Shown: piece by piece, positions 44,427 to 53,081 of the stretch
Position numbering within the stretch: the stretch's first letter is position 1
How the letters are laid out: the number at the start of each line of letters is the position of its first letter
Source: Erysipelotrichaceae bacterium
Lineage (GTDB): Bacteria > Bacillota_I > Bacilli_A > Erysipelotrichales > Erysipelotrichaceae
Direction: 5' to 3'
DNA: 61,850 bases
Assembly: GCA_030536265.1 (NCBI GenBank)
Contig: JAUNQJ010000002.1
Location: forward strand, 1-61,850
Notes under the pieces: generated by a model
What the model saw: the letters and a program-made list of their open reading frames with translations, nothing else
The model's database searches: none
Told to the model about the DNA's origin: nothing
Program-made: the position numbers and the translations under genes

Positions 44427-45149
44427 ATGGGATTTAATGTTAATCATCCAGTCTTATATATACTTGCAGGTTTATGCATAGTAGTTGTAATAGTTCAATC
44501 TGCAGTATTCTTAAAAAAGGCTTGGAAACACTCTTTAGAACTAGGAATTTCTAAAGAAAAATTAAAAGAAATTGCTAAATCATCAATTGTCTTTACTATT
44601 GCTCCAGCAATTGGTATTGGCATTGGTATTATTACTTTAGCACCAACATTAGGTATACCACTACCTTGGCTAAGATTATCAGTTGTTGGTTCAATTGTAT
44701 ATGAATTATCTGCAGCTAATACTGCAGCAGGTGCAATGGGTTTAACTTTAGGAGCAAGTTCATTAACTGCTCAACAATTTACAACAATTGCATTTACTAT
44801 GACTATTGGCATTATTACTGGTCTTATATTGATTCCTGCATTCTGCAAAAAGACTGTTAGCGGTTTATCAAGTGTTGGTATGAAAGATAAAAAGTGGGGA
44901 GAACATTTCTCTAATGCTTTATTCTATGGATTGATTGCAACATTTGTTGGACAAGGTTTATCTGGTGTAACAGTAAATGCAGCAGGTAGAGTACAAGCTT
45001 TAGTGTTACTTGTATCTGCTATTGTTATGGGTTTATGTGGTTTCTTAAGAGGAAAGTTCAAATTGAAGTGGATTAATGACTATGCACTTCCAATTTGTAT
45101 GATAGTATCAATGGCTGCTGCCATTCCACTATCAATATGGTTAGCGTAA
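44427..45149 (+). CDS. DUF5058 membrane protein
   Basis: 240 aa with about seven membrane helices. The N-terminus is followed by LKKAWKHSLELGISKEKLKEIAKSS, a cytoplasmic helix; later helices carry Gly/Ala/Thr-rich stretches (AIGIGIGIITL, SAANTAAGAMGLTLGA) of the kind seen in transporters. I recognise it as DUF5058, a family without known function. AAGGGGG precedes the ATG. It forms an operon with the next membrane protein and an M20 peptidase, and is probably one half of a transporter. Confidence 0.75.
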   Translation: MGFNVNHPVLYILAGLCIVVVIVQSAVFLKKAWKHSLELGISKEKLKEIAKSSIVFTIAPAIGIGIGIITLAPTLGIPLPWLRLSVVGSIVYELSAANTAAGAMGLTLGASSLTAQQFTTIAFTMTIGIITGLILIPAFCKKTVSGLSSVGMKDKKWGEHFSNALFYGLIATFVGQGLSGVTVNAAGRVQALVLLVSAIVMGLCGFLRGKFKLKWINDYALPICMIVSMAAAIPLSIWLA

Positions 45150-45163
45150 GGAGGTAATGAAAA

Positions 45164-45841
45164 ATGTCTAAAGAAAAAATTATATTAAGCGAATACGAAG
45201 AAGACATTCATAGAACTGGTAAACGTTGGTTCTTCTTTGCTTATTTATTCATTATCTTATTTCCAATTGGTGCTGCTATTTATTTTAATGCATGGCCAAA
45301 TCCATCTGAATTATTAAATGCTGCAATCGGTGTTGTTCCAATTTATTGGGCAACAGGATTTATTGAAGCATTCACTTACATGCCTATGCTTGGTGCTGGC
45401 GGATCTTATTTAGGTTTTATTACAGGCAATATGTCTAACTTAAAAGTTCCAGTAGCTATTCAAGCAATGGATCAAGCAAATGTAAAGCAAGGAACAGAAG
45501 AAGGAGACTGTATCTCAACAATAGCAATTGCTATTTCTTCGATTGTTACAGTTGTTATCATTATTATATTTGTTGTATTAATGGTACCTCTATCTCCAAT
45601 TTTCTCTAATCCTGTTTTAACTCCTGCATTTAATAACGTTGTTCCATCTTTATTTGGTGGTTTAATGGTTGCATATTTAATGAAGGATCCAAAAGTTGGT
45701 GTTCCTATTATATTATTAGGCGCAGCATTATTTATTGCATTCCCAGTATTAGCCGGAATATATCCAGTAGTACTACCAGTATTAGCTGGTCTAGCTATGG
45801 GCCTTGCTAGAATCTTATATAAGAAAGGAAAACTAAATTAG
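45164..45841 (+). CDS. Membrane protein, partner of DUF5058
   Basis: 225 aa with about six membrane helices. A soluble N-terminus (SEYEEDIHRTGKRWFFF) leads into the membrane; loops PMLGAGGSYLGFITGNMSN and AFNNVVPSLFGGLM are glycine-rich. A family name is not known to me. AGGAGG lies 9 bases before the ATG and 15 bases separate it from DUF5058, so both are likely made in equal amounts as a two-subunit permease. Confidence 0.7.
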   Translation: MSKEKIILSEYEEDIHRTGKRWFFFAYLFIILFPIGAAIYFNAWPNPSELLNAAIGVVPIYWATGFIEAFTYMPMLGAGGSYLGFITGNMSNLKVPVAIQAMDQANVKQGTEEGDCISTIAIAISSIVTVVIIIIFVVLMVPLSPIFSNPVLTPAFNNVVPSLFGGLMVAYLMKDPKVGVPIILLGAALFIAFPVLAGIYPVVLPVLAGLAMGLARILYKKGKLN

Positions 45842-45842
45842 T

Positions 45843-47279
45843 ATGATTTTGTTGGTTATTCTTGCTATTATATTAATTCTTGCAGCTATAGTATTTATTA
45901 GAACTAAGAATTTTAATCCTATTGAAGAAGCTCCAAGAAAATATGAAAAGATAAAATTTGATGAAAAAGCTGCTGTTAAATCATTAGCTGAACTTGTAAA
46001 GTGTAAAACAGTATCTTATTACGATCATTCAAAAGAGGATAATAAAGAATTCAAGAAGTTAATTGCACTTCTTCCAAAACTTTATCCTAATGTTTGCAAA
46101 ACTTTAACTTTAAAGAAATTTAAAGGTGATAGAGCATTATTGTTCCATTGGAAAGGTAAAGTAAAAGGTGATGCTGCTGTATTTATGGCTCACTTTGATG
46201 TAGTTCCAGTTGTTGAAGATGAGTGGACTAAACCTGCATTTAAAGCACTAATTGAAGATGGTGTTATGTGGGGAAGAGGAACACTTGATACTAAAGTAAC
46301 ATTTAATGGTATTATGTCTGCTGCTGAAAACTTAATTAAACAAGGCTTTAAACCTGATAGTGATGTATACTTTGCTTTCTCTGGTGGTGAAGAAGTATCT
46401 GGTCCAGGCGCTCAAATGATTGTCGATTATTTCAAGAAAAACAACATTAATTTATCAATGGTTATTGATGAAGGTGGTGCTGTAGTAAAAGATATTTTCC
46501 CTGGCGTTAAAGAAGAATGTGGCTTAATCGGTATAGCTGAAAAAGGATTATTAAATCTTAAATATGATGTTAAATCTTCTGGTGGACACGCAAGTGCACC
46601 AGCTCCTCATACTCCAGTAGGTATTTTATCTAGAGCATGTGCAGCTGTTGAAGATCATCCATTCAAAATGCATCTTGAAGGTCCTGCCGCATTAATGTTT
46701 GATACATTAGGCAGAAGATCAACTACTTTATATAAAATGATATTTGCTAACCTATGGTTATTTAAACCAGTGTTAGATATTATCTGTAAAAAATCTGGTG
46801 GTGAATTAAATGCGCTAGTAAGAACTACTTCAGCATTTACTCAAATGGAAGGTTCACTTGCGCCAAACGTTGTTCCACCAACTGCTTCAATGGTTGCTAA
46901 CTTAAGATTAAATCCAAGTGACACAATTGAAAGTGCAGTTGAATATATAAACTCAGTTGTTAAAAATCCAGATGTTAAAGTATCAGTTCTAGAAGGTGAA
47001 AATCCAAGTAGAGTATCAAGAATTGATGTTAATGGTTATAAATGGATTAAAGAAGCTGTTGAAGATACTTGGAGAGGATGCGTTGTTGCACCATACTTAA
47101 TGGTTCAATGTTCTGATTCAAGACATTACTCTGAAATTTCAGATCGTGTATATCGTTTCTCAGCAATGGATTTAACTGCTGAAGAAAGAAAAACAATTCA
47201 CGGAAATGATGAACATATTAGAATAGAAACAATTCATCATGCTGTAGAATTCTTCATGAGAGTAATGAAAAATTGCTAA
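45843..47279 (+). CDS. M20-family metallopeptidase with an N-terminal membrane anchor
   Basis: 478 aa. Residues 1-~21 form a membrane helix. The dinuclear zinc site is visible: AHFDVVP (H), GRGTLDTK (D), SGGEEVSG (catalytic and metal Glu), DEGGAV, and a late His near the C-terminus (KTIHGNDEH). The layout resembles the PM20D1/carboxypeptidase branch that cuts or forms N-acyl amino acids and dipeptides. It follows the DUF5058 pair by one base, so its substrate may be what that pair transports. Confidence 0.88.
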   Translation: MILLVILAIILILAAIVFIRTKNFNPIEEAPRKYEKIKFDEKAAVKSLAELVKCKTVSYYDHSKEDNKEFKKLIALLPKLYPNVCKTLTLKKFKGDRALLFHWKGKVKGDAAVFMAHFDVVPVVEDEWTKPAFKALIEDGVMWGRGTLDTKVTFNGIMSAAENLIKQGFKPDSDVYFAFSGGEEVSGPGAQMIVDYFKKNNINLSMVIDEGGAVVKDIFPGVKEECGLIGIAEKGLLNLKYDVKSSGGHASAPAPHTPVGILSRACAAVEDHPFKMHLEGPAALMFDTLGRRSTTLYKMIFANLWLFKPVLDIICKKSGGELNALVRTTSAFTQMEGSLAPNVVPPTASMVANLRLNPSDTIESAVEYINSVVKNPDVKVSVLEGENPSRVSRIDVNGYKWIKEAVEDTWRGCVVAPYLMVQCSDSRHYSEISDRVYRFSAMDLTAEERKTIHGNDEHIRIETIHHAVEFFMRVMKNC

Positions 47280-47285
47280 TACAAT

Positions 47286-47315
47286 AAAAAAGGTTCTGAA
47301 AACGAACCTTTTTTC
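47286..47315 (+). terminator. Terminator of the DUF5058-M20 operon
   Basis: An 11-bp stem AAAAAAGGTTC/GAACCTTTTTT with a 7-base loop. Confidence 0.92.
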
Positions 47316-47330
47316 ATGTTCTAATTGAGT

Positions 47331-47336
47331 TATAAT
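47331..47336 (+). promoter_or_regulatory. -10 box of the ABC exporter operon, leaderless configuration
   Basis: Perfect TATAAT, 7 bases before the ATG at 47344, with no ribosome site between. Confidence 0.6.
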
Positions 47337-47343
47337 TGAATAG

Positions 47344-49080
47344 ATGTTTAGATTATTAAGAAAATATACTCAAGATGGTTGGTGGGCCGCAATACTCGGT
47401 CCAGTTTTTACAATTATTGAAGTAATATTTGATGCAGTAATTCCTTATGTAATGTCTTTAATAATAGATGAGGGAATTACAGCAAGAGGCGGAGATGTAG
47501 ACTATATTTTTAAGATGGGATTAATAATGGTAGTTCTTGCTTTCTTTGGAGCTATCTCTGGAGCATTGTCTGGTTTATTCTCATCTATTTCTTCAACGAG
47601 ATTTGTTACAAACATTAGAAAAGCTATTCTTGAAAAGATTCAAACATACGATTTTGCTAATATAGAAAAATTTCCAGTACCTACAGTAGTAATGAGAGTG
47701 ACTACTGATATGCGTATGATGAGAATGGCATATGTATCAATTATTAGATTGCTTGTTCGTGCACCATTCAATTTAGCTATATCAGCATACATGATTTTTA
47801 GAATTAACAATGTGCTTGCGGGAATATTTGCAATTGCCATTCCTGTTTTGGGACTTGGTATGTATTTAATAGTAATGAAAGCTCATCCAAGATTCCGTCA
47901 AATGATGTTAAGATTTGATGAAATGGATGCTACTTTAGAAGAAAACATAGATGGTATTAGAGTAGTAAAAACTTTCGTAAGAGAAAAATTTGAGAGAAAT
48001 AAATTTAATAAATCATCATCAAGTGTAACAAAAGCTCAAAGATTTGCTGAAAGCTTAGTTATTTTAAATAGACCATTCTTTGAACTAGTAATGTATACTT
48101 GCATGATCTTAGTATCTTGGTTTGGTGGCAAATTCATAATTGCTGGAAGTATGACAACTGGTCAATTTATGTCATATTTAGCATATTTAAAAGCTATTAT
48201 GTTCTCTTTATTAATGTTCTCAAATGTTGTTATGCAAGTTACAATGGCTTCTGCATCTGTAGATAGAGCAAACGAATTATTAGATGAAGAACCATCTATC
48301 AAAGATGATGATGCTGATGAAAATTTAGAAGTTGAAAATGGAAACGTTGAATTTAAAAACGTTTCATTTAAATACTCAGAAACTGCTGAAAAATATGTAT
48401 TAAGTGATGTAAACTTAAAGATTGAATCAGGAGAAGTAATAGGAATATTGGGGACAACAGGTTCTTCAAAGACAACTTTAGTTCAATTGATTCCAAGATT
48501 ATATGATTCTTCTGTTGGCGAAGTATATGTTTCTGGCAGAAATGTAAAAGAATATAAGTTGGACAAATTAAGAGATGCTGTAGCTATGGTTCTTCAAAAA
48601 AACACCTTATTTTCAGGAACAATTGAAGAAAACTTAAAATGGGGTAATCCAAATGCTACTCATGAAGAAGTAGTTGAGGCTTGTAAATGTGCTCAAGCAG
48701 AAGATTTTATTGAAAGAATGCCTGAAAAATATAACACTGATTTAGGCCAAGGTGGAGTTAATGTTTCAGGTGGCCAAAAACAAAGATTATGTATAGCTAG
48801 AGCTTTATTAAAGAAACCGAAGATTATTATTTTAGATGATTCAACAAGCGCTGTAGATACTGATACAGACCACAGAATCCAATTAGCATTAAAAGAAAAA
48901 TTATCTAATATGACAACAATTATTATTGCTCAACGTGTATCTAGTGTTAAAGAAGCTAATCGTATTGTCATTATGGATGATGGTAAGATTATTGATATTG
49001 GTAAACATGATGAATTAATGAAGAGAAACGAAGTGTATCGTGATCTTTATAATACACAGATGGAAGGAGTGTCTGAATAA
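47344..49080 (+). CDS. ABC exporter half-transporter A (degenerate catalytic site)
   Basis: 578 aa: six membrane helices (1-~315) and a nucleotide-binding domain. Walker A is GTTGSSKTT, signature VSGGQKQR, and Walker B ends ILDDSTSAVD, where the catalytic Glu is replaced by Asp. This is the mark of the non-catalytic half of heterodimeric exporters such as BmrCD or LmrCD. The gene starts directly at its promoter, without a leader, and its stop overlaps the partner start (TAATG). Substrates of such pairs are usually lipophilic compounds or lipids. Confidence 0.92.
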   Translation: MFRLLRKYTQDGWWAAILGPVFTIIEVIFDAVIPYVMSLIIDEGITARGGDVDYIFKMGLIMVVLAFFGAISGALSGLFSSISSTRFVTNIRKAILEKIQTYDFANIEKFPVPTVVMRVTTDMRMMRMAYVSIIRLLVRAPFNLAISAYMIFRINNVLAGIFAIAIPVLGLGMYLIVMKAHPRFRQMMLRFDEMDATLEENIDGIRVVKTFVREKFERNKFNKSSSSVTKAQRFAESLVILNRPFFELVMYTCMILVSWFGGKFIIAGSMTTGQFMSYLAYLKAIMFSLLMFSNVVMQVTMASASVDRANELLDEEPSIKDDDADENLEVENGNVEFKNVSFKYSETAEKYVLSDVNLKIESGEVIGILGTTGSSKTTLVQLIPRLYDSSVGEVYVSGRNVKEYKLDKLRDAVAMVLQKNTLFSGTIEENLKWGNPNATHEEVVEACKCAQAEDFIERMPEKYNTDLGQGGVNVSGGQKQRLCIARALLKKPKIIILDDSTSAVDTDTDHRIQLALKEKLSNMTTIIIAQRVSSVKEANRIVIMDDGKIIDIGKHDELMKRNEVYRDLYNTQMEGVSE

Positions 49081-50975
49081 TGGCTAATACAAAATATAGA
49101 GACATTCGTACATCTAGAGCAAACGATGTTCTTGGAACAATTAAAAGAACATTCTCTTATATTGGAATTCATTATAAGGGAAGATTTATTCTTGCTATAA
49201 TATTCATCTTATTATCTTCGTTAGCTGGTGTTGTATCTTCTTATTTATTCACACCTATTATTAATGATCATATTATTCCTCATATTGGCGAAACAAATCC
49301 TGATTTGTCCGGTTTTGTTAATATGATTGCTATTTTGATTGTTGTATATGTTATTGGTGTAATATCTTCATATGTATTCCAAAAATTAATCTCTATTGTT
49401 TCTACAGGAATGTTAGATGATATGAGACAAGATTTATTTAGAATAATGGAAAAGATGCCTGTAAGATTCTTTGATAGAAGAACACATGGCGAAGTAATGA
49501 ATTATTATACTAATGATATTGATACTATTAGGCCAATGATAGCTGATGGTTTCCCAACATTAGTAACAACAGTATTTACTTTGGTATCTTGTTTTGCTTT
49601 AATGTTTACTTTAAATGTTAAACTAACATTTATAGTACTTGCAGCATTAGCTGTTATGCTTGTTGTAACATTCGCATTAGCAAAATCGTCTAGAAAAACA
49701 TTTGCTGATTTACAAAGACAAGTATCAAATATTAATGGTTATACTCAAGAGATGTTCTCAGGACAAAAAGTAATAAAAGTATTTAATCATGAAAAGGCTA
49801 CATTGGATGGCTTTATGGTATTTAATGATTCATTATATGAAGCGGCCGTTAGAACTAATGCTTATGCATCTATGTTGATGCCCATTAATGGAAACTTATC
49901 TTATATAACATATGCTGTTGTTGCTGTTATTGGTGGCGGGATGGTTATTAAACAAGAATTATCAATAGGTGCTTTAGCCTCTTTCCTATTATATGTAAGG
50001 CAATTTGCAGGCCCTATTTCTAACTTATCTCAACAATTTAATGGCATTATGATGTCTTTAGCTGGTGCTGAAAGAGTATTTAACTTAATGGAATCTGATC
50101 CAGAAAGTGATGAAGGCCAAATCAGACTTGTTAGAGCATATCGTGATGGTGATAATTGGGTTGAGTCAAATGATTCAAAAGTACATAATTGGGCATGGAA
50201 AATTCCTGTTGGTGATGAGTTTAAGTATCTAGAACTTCAAGGTGATGTTCGACTAAACCATGTTACATTCTCTTATAATCCAAATAAAGTCATATTAAAA
50301 GATGTGTCATTATATGCTAAACCAGGACAAAAGATTGCGTTCGTAGGCTCTACTGGTGCAGGCAAAACAACAATCACAAACTTATTAAATAGATTCTATG
50401 ATATAGATGATGATAAAGGTAATATTACTTTTGATGGCATTCCAATTAAAGAGATTAAAAAAGATGATCTTAGAAGTTCTATAGGTATGGTTCTTCAAGA
50501 TACAAATTTATTCTCTGGAACTGTTATGGATAATATTAGATATGGAAGATTAGATGCAACAGATGAAGAATGTATTGCTGCAGCTAAACGTTGTAATGCT
50601 GATTCATTTATTTCAAGACTTCCAAATGGATATAACACCGTATTATCTGCAAATGGATCTAATTTATCACAAGGTCAAAGACAATTATTAAATATTGCTA
50701 GATGCGCTGTTATGGATCCACCTGTTATGATATTAGATGAAGCTACTTCTTCTATCGATACACATACTGAAAAGTTAATTGAAAAAGGTATGGATGAATT
50801 AATGAAGGGTAGAACAACATTTGTAATTGCTCATAGATTATCTACAGTAAGAAATTCAAATGCAATTATTGTTCTTGAGCATGGTGAAATAGTTGAAAGA
50901 GGAGATCATAATCAACTGTTGGAACAAAAAGGTAGATACTATAAGTTGTATACGGGAAAAGCTGAATTAGATTAA
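49080..50975 (+). CDS. ABC exporter half-transporter B (catalytic)
   Basis: 631 aa: six membrane helices and a full nucleotide-binding domain with Walker A GSTGAGKTT, Walker B MILDEATSSID with the catalytic Glu, and switch His in IAHRLST. The signature is LSQGQRQ, with Gln in place of the second Gly, as usual for the catalytic partner. A ~45-residue charged insert (VRAYRDGDNWVESNDSKVHN) sits between the membrane and ATPase domains, also typical for this half. GGAG precedes the ATG inside gene A. Confidence 0.92.
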   Translation: MANTKYRDIRTSRANDVLGTIKRTFSYIGIHYKGRFILAIIFILLSSLAGVVSSYLFTPIINDHIIPHIGETNPDLSGFVNMIAILIVVYVIGVISSYVFQKLISIVSTGMLDDMRQDLFRIMEKMPVRFFDRRTHGEVMNYYTNDIDTIRPMIADGFPTLVTTVFTLVSCFALMFTLNVKLTFIVLAALAVMLVVTFALAKSSRKTFADLQRQVSNINGYTQEMFSGQKVIKVFNHEKATLDGFMVFNDSLYEAAVRTNAYASMLMPINGNLSYITYAVVAVIGGGMVIKQELSIGALASFLLYVRQFAGPISNLSQQFNGIMMSLAGAERVFNLMESDPESDEGQIRLVRAYRDGDNWVESNDSKVHNWAWKIPVGDEFKYLELQGDVRLNHVTFSYNPNKVILKDVSLYAKPGQKIAFVGSTGAGKTTITNLLNRFYDIDDDKGNITFDGIPIKEIKKDDLRSSIGMVLQDTNLFSGTVMDNIRYGRLDATDEECIAAAKRCNADSFISRLPNGYNTVLSANGSNLSQGQRQLLNIARCAVMDPPVMILDEATSSIDTHTEKLIEKGMDELMKGRTTFVIAHRLSTVRNSNAIIVLEHGEIVERGDHNQLLEQKGRYYKLYTGKAELD

Positions 50976-51003
50976 AAAAAGTTCTCTATGAGAACTTTTT
51001 ATA
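50976..51003. terminator. Shared convergent terminator (ABC exporter and darA)
   Basis: Stem AAAAAGTTCTC/GAGAACTTTTT with a 3-base apex (50976-50986 with 50990-51000); A and T runs on the two sides serve the exporter genes and the convergent darA. Confidence 0.88.
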
Positions 51004-51322
51004 TTTTATAGAATTGATCAACATTTAATACAAATACTGTAGCACCACCAACTGTTACTTCAATTGGTGCTGCGATTAATTCGTTTGCATCAAATGGTCC
51101 TGTGCCAGGTACTAATTCGGTACGTTTCTTAGATTGAGTACCAATAATATCAATTACCTTTTGAACATCTTCATCTTCGCAACCAGTGATTAAAGTCGAA
51201 TTTCCTTTAGATAAGAATCCACCAGTAGTTGCAAGCTTAGTTGTTTGGAATCTTTCTTTTGCTAAAGCTTTTATTACAGAGTTAGTATCATCAGTAGATA
51301 CGATAGCTAATACAAGTTTCAT
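50999..51322 (-). CDS. darA: Cyclic di-AMP receptor of the DarA/PstA type
   Basis: 107 aa with the PII-like fold: MKLVLAIVSTDDTNSVIKAL at the N-terminus, TTGGFLSKGNSTLITGCEDE with the ligand-binding Gly/Thr loop, and the C-terminal VTVGGATVFVLNVDQF. It binds c-di-AMP in many Bacillota; the output is not known. The minus-strand frame has a GTG three codons further up, but AGGAGAGG sits 8 bases before the ATG at 51322. A TATAAT on the minus strand lies just upstream of the ribosome site. Confidence 0.92.
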   Translation of the reverse strand: MKLVLAIVSTDDTNSVIKALAKERFQTTKLATTGGFLSKGNSTLITGCEDEDVQKVIDIIGTQSKKRTELVPGTGPFDANELIAAPIEVTVGGATVFVLNVDQFYKI

Positions 51323-51383
51323 ATTTATCACCTCTCCTTAATTATAGCCATTTTTCCTTATTTAATCTAACATATAACTATTG

Positions 51384-51389
51384 TATAAT
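51384..51389 (+). promoter_or_regulatory. -10 box of ftsE, leaderless configuration
   Basis: TATAAT, 8 bases before the ATG at 51398; the gap (51390-51397) has no ribosome site. Confidence 0.55.
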
Positions 51390-51397
51390 TATAAAGT

Positions 51398-52192
51398 ATG
51401 ATTAAACTTTCAAATGTTTCTTATAGATATTCTGATGGCACACATGCTTTACATGATATCAATTTAGAGATTAATGATGGTGAATTTGTTTATATTACTG
51501 GAACTACAGGTTCTGGTAAATCGACATTAATTAAACTTTTAGATACTGAAGTTGTTCCTACAAAAGGTACCGTTGAAGTAAATGGCGTGAATGTAGGAAA
51601 ACTAAGATATTCTAAGGTTCCACTATATAGAAGAACAATAGGCGTAGTATTCCAAGAATATAGACTTCTTGAAAAGAAGACTGTTTTTGAAAATATTGCT
51701 TTTGCCTTAGAAGCAGTAGATACACCAAAAGTTAAACTTAGAAAAAGAGTAAGGGAAGTACTAAAGCTTGTAGATTTATCTGATAAATATTCATCAATGG
51801 CTAAAAAAATATCAGGTGGTCAACAACAACGTACTGCCATTGCTAGAGCTATAGCGAATAAACCAAAGATTTTAATTGCTGATGAACCTACTGGTAACTT
51901 AGATCCAACAACATCGGATGAGATTATTTCTTTATTTGAAAAGATAAACAAAGAAGAGGGTACTACTATATTAATTGTTACCCATGATGCAGATGTTGTT
52001 AGAAATCATCCTAAACGTACAATAAAGATTGAACAAGGACATATCGTTGATGACCGTTTTGGTGCAACAATTGATGATATTGCTAAGGCTGAAATGGAAG
52101 AAACTCAACAATTAGAACTAACTCGTCAAGAGCAAATTATTAAAGAGGAAGAAGAAAGTGCTAAGAAGATAGAGGCTGAATACAATGTTTAG
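51398..52192 (+). CDS. ftsE: Cell-division ATP-binding protein FtsE
   Basis: 264 aa; the ATPase of the FtsEX complex that controls peptidoglycan hydrolases at the septum or side wall. Walker A GTTGSGKST, Q-loop VFQEYRLL, signature ISGGQQQR, Walker B LIADEPTGNLD. The family normally ends at ~228 aa; about 35 extra residues (KAEMEETQQLELTRQEQIIK and more) form a charged helical tail. The stop overlaps ftsX by 8 bases. Confidence 0.95.
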   Translation: MIKLSNVSYRYSDGTHALHDINLEINDGEFVYITGTTGSGKSTLIKLLDTEVVPTKGTVEVNGVNVGKLRYSKVPLYRRTIGVVFQEYRLLEKKTVFENIAFALEAVDTPKVKLRKRVREVLKLVDLSDKYSSMAKKISGGQQQRTAIARAIANKPKILIADEPTGNLDPTTSDEIISLFEKINKEEGTTILIVTHDADVVRNHPKRTIKIEQGHIVDDRFGATIDDIAKAEMEETQQLELTRQEQIIKEEEESAKKIEAEYNV

Positions 52193-53081
52193 AAGATTTG
52201 GTAGACATATTAAAGAGGGCTTCATTGGAATTGGTAGACATTTCTCAATGGCTTTATCAAGTATCGCTTCAGTTACTATTACATTATTATTAATAGGATT
52301 ATTTTTAGTACTTGTTGTTAACCTAAACGTATTAACTACAGAAGTTGAATCATCTATTTCTTTAAGTGCATTAGTATCTTATGATGTTACTAGTTCAAGT
52401 GAATTAGATAATATTAAAACTTCTATTGAAAGAATTGAAGGCGTAAAAGAAGCTAATTATCAATCAAAAGATGATGAATTTACTTTCTATGTAAATCAAT
52501 ATCCTGATTTGTCTGATTTCTATGAATTATATAGATCTGATAATCCATTCCACGATGTATTTTTAGTAAGTGTTGATGATGGAAGTAAATTAGAGAGTGT
52601 CAAAGTATCCCTTGAAAGAGTAAATGGTATAGATTCAGTACATGATGGCGGATCAAATACGTATGTATTAATCAGTGCTTTAAATAAAATTAGAATTTTT
52701 GGTGGTATTTTAGTTCTTGGCTTAACACTATTAGCAGTATATTTAATTTATAATACTATTCATATTACTATTGAAGCTCGTGAAACAGAAATATGGATTA
52801 TGAGAAATGTTGGAGCTAAAAATGGTTTTATTAGAGCCCCATTCCTTGTTGAAGGAGTTATCATTGGCATCTTAGGTTCTATTATTCCGATTGGAATTAT
52901 CATTGGTGGTTATTTATATGCTTTCGATATTTCTGGTGGAATTATTCTAGGTGTATTTGATTTATTACAACCTTATCCATTCTTACTATATTTAAGTTGT
53001 ACACTATTATGCATAGGAGTGGTAGTAGGCTTTATTGGATCTTACTTCTCTGTAACTAGATCATTAAGGAGAACAAGATAA
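52185..53081 (+). CDS. ftsX: Cell-division membrane protein FtsX
   Basis: 298 aa, four membrane helices: one near 25-48, then an extracellular domain (~50-165) that binds the hydrolase or its activator, and three at the C-terminal half. RHIKEGFIGIGRHFSMALSSIASVTITL at the N-terminus and WIMRNVGAKNGFIRAPFLVEG in the cytoplasmic loop are diagnostic. Its stop overlaps the M23 gene by one base, and that product is its probable partner. Confidence 0.94.
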   Translation: MFRRFGRHIKEGFIGIGRHFSMALSSIASVTITLLLIGLFLVLVVNLNVLTTEVESSISLSALVSYDVTSSSELDNIKTSIERIEGVKEANYQSKDDEFTFYVNQYPDLSDFYELYRSDNPFHDVFLVSVDDGSKLESVKVSLERVNGIDSVHDGGSNTYVLISALNKIRIFGGILVLGLTLLAVYLIYNTIHITIEARETEIWIMRNVGAKNGFIRAPFLVEGVIIGILGSIIPIGIIIGGYLYAFDISGGIILGVFDLLQPYPFLLYLSCTLLCIGVVVGFIGSYFSVTRSLRRTR

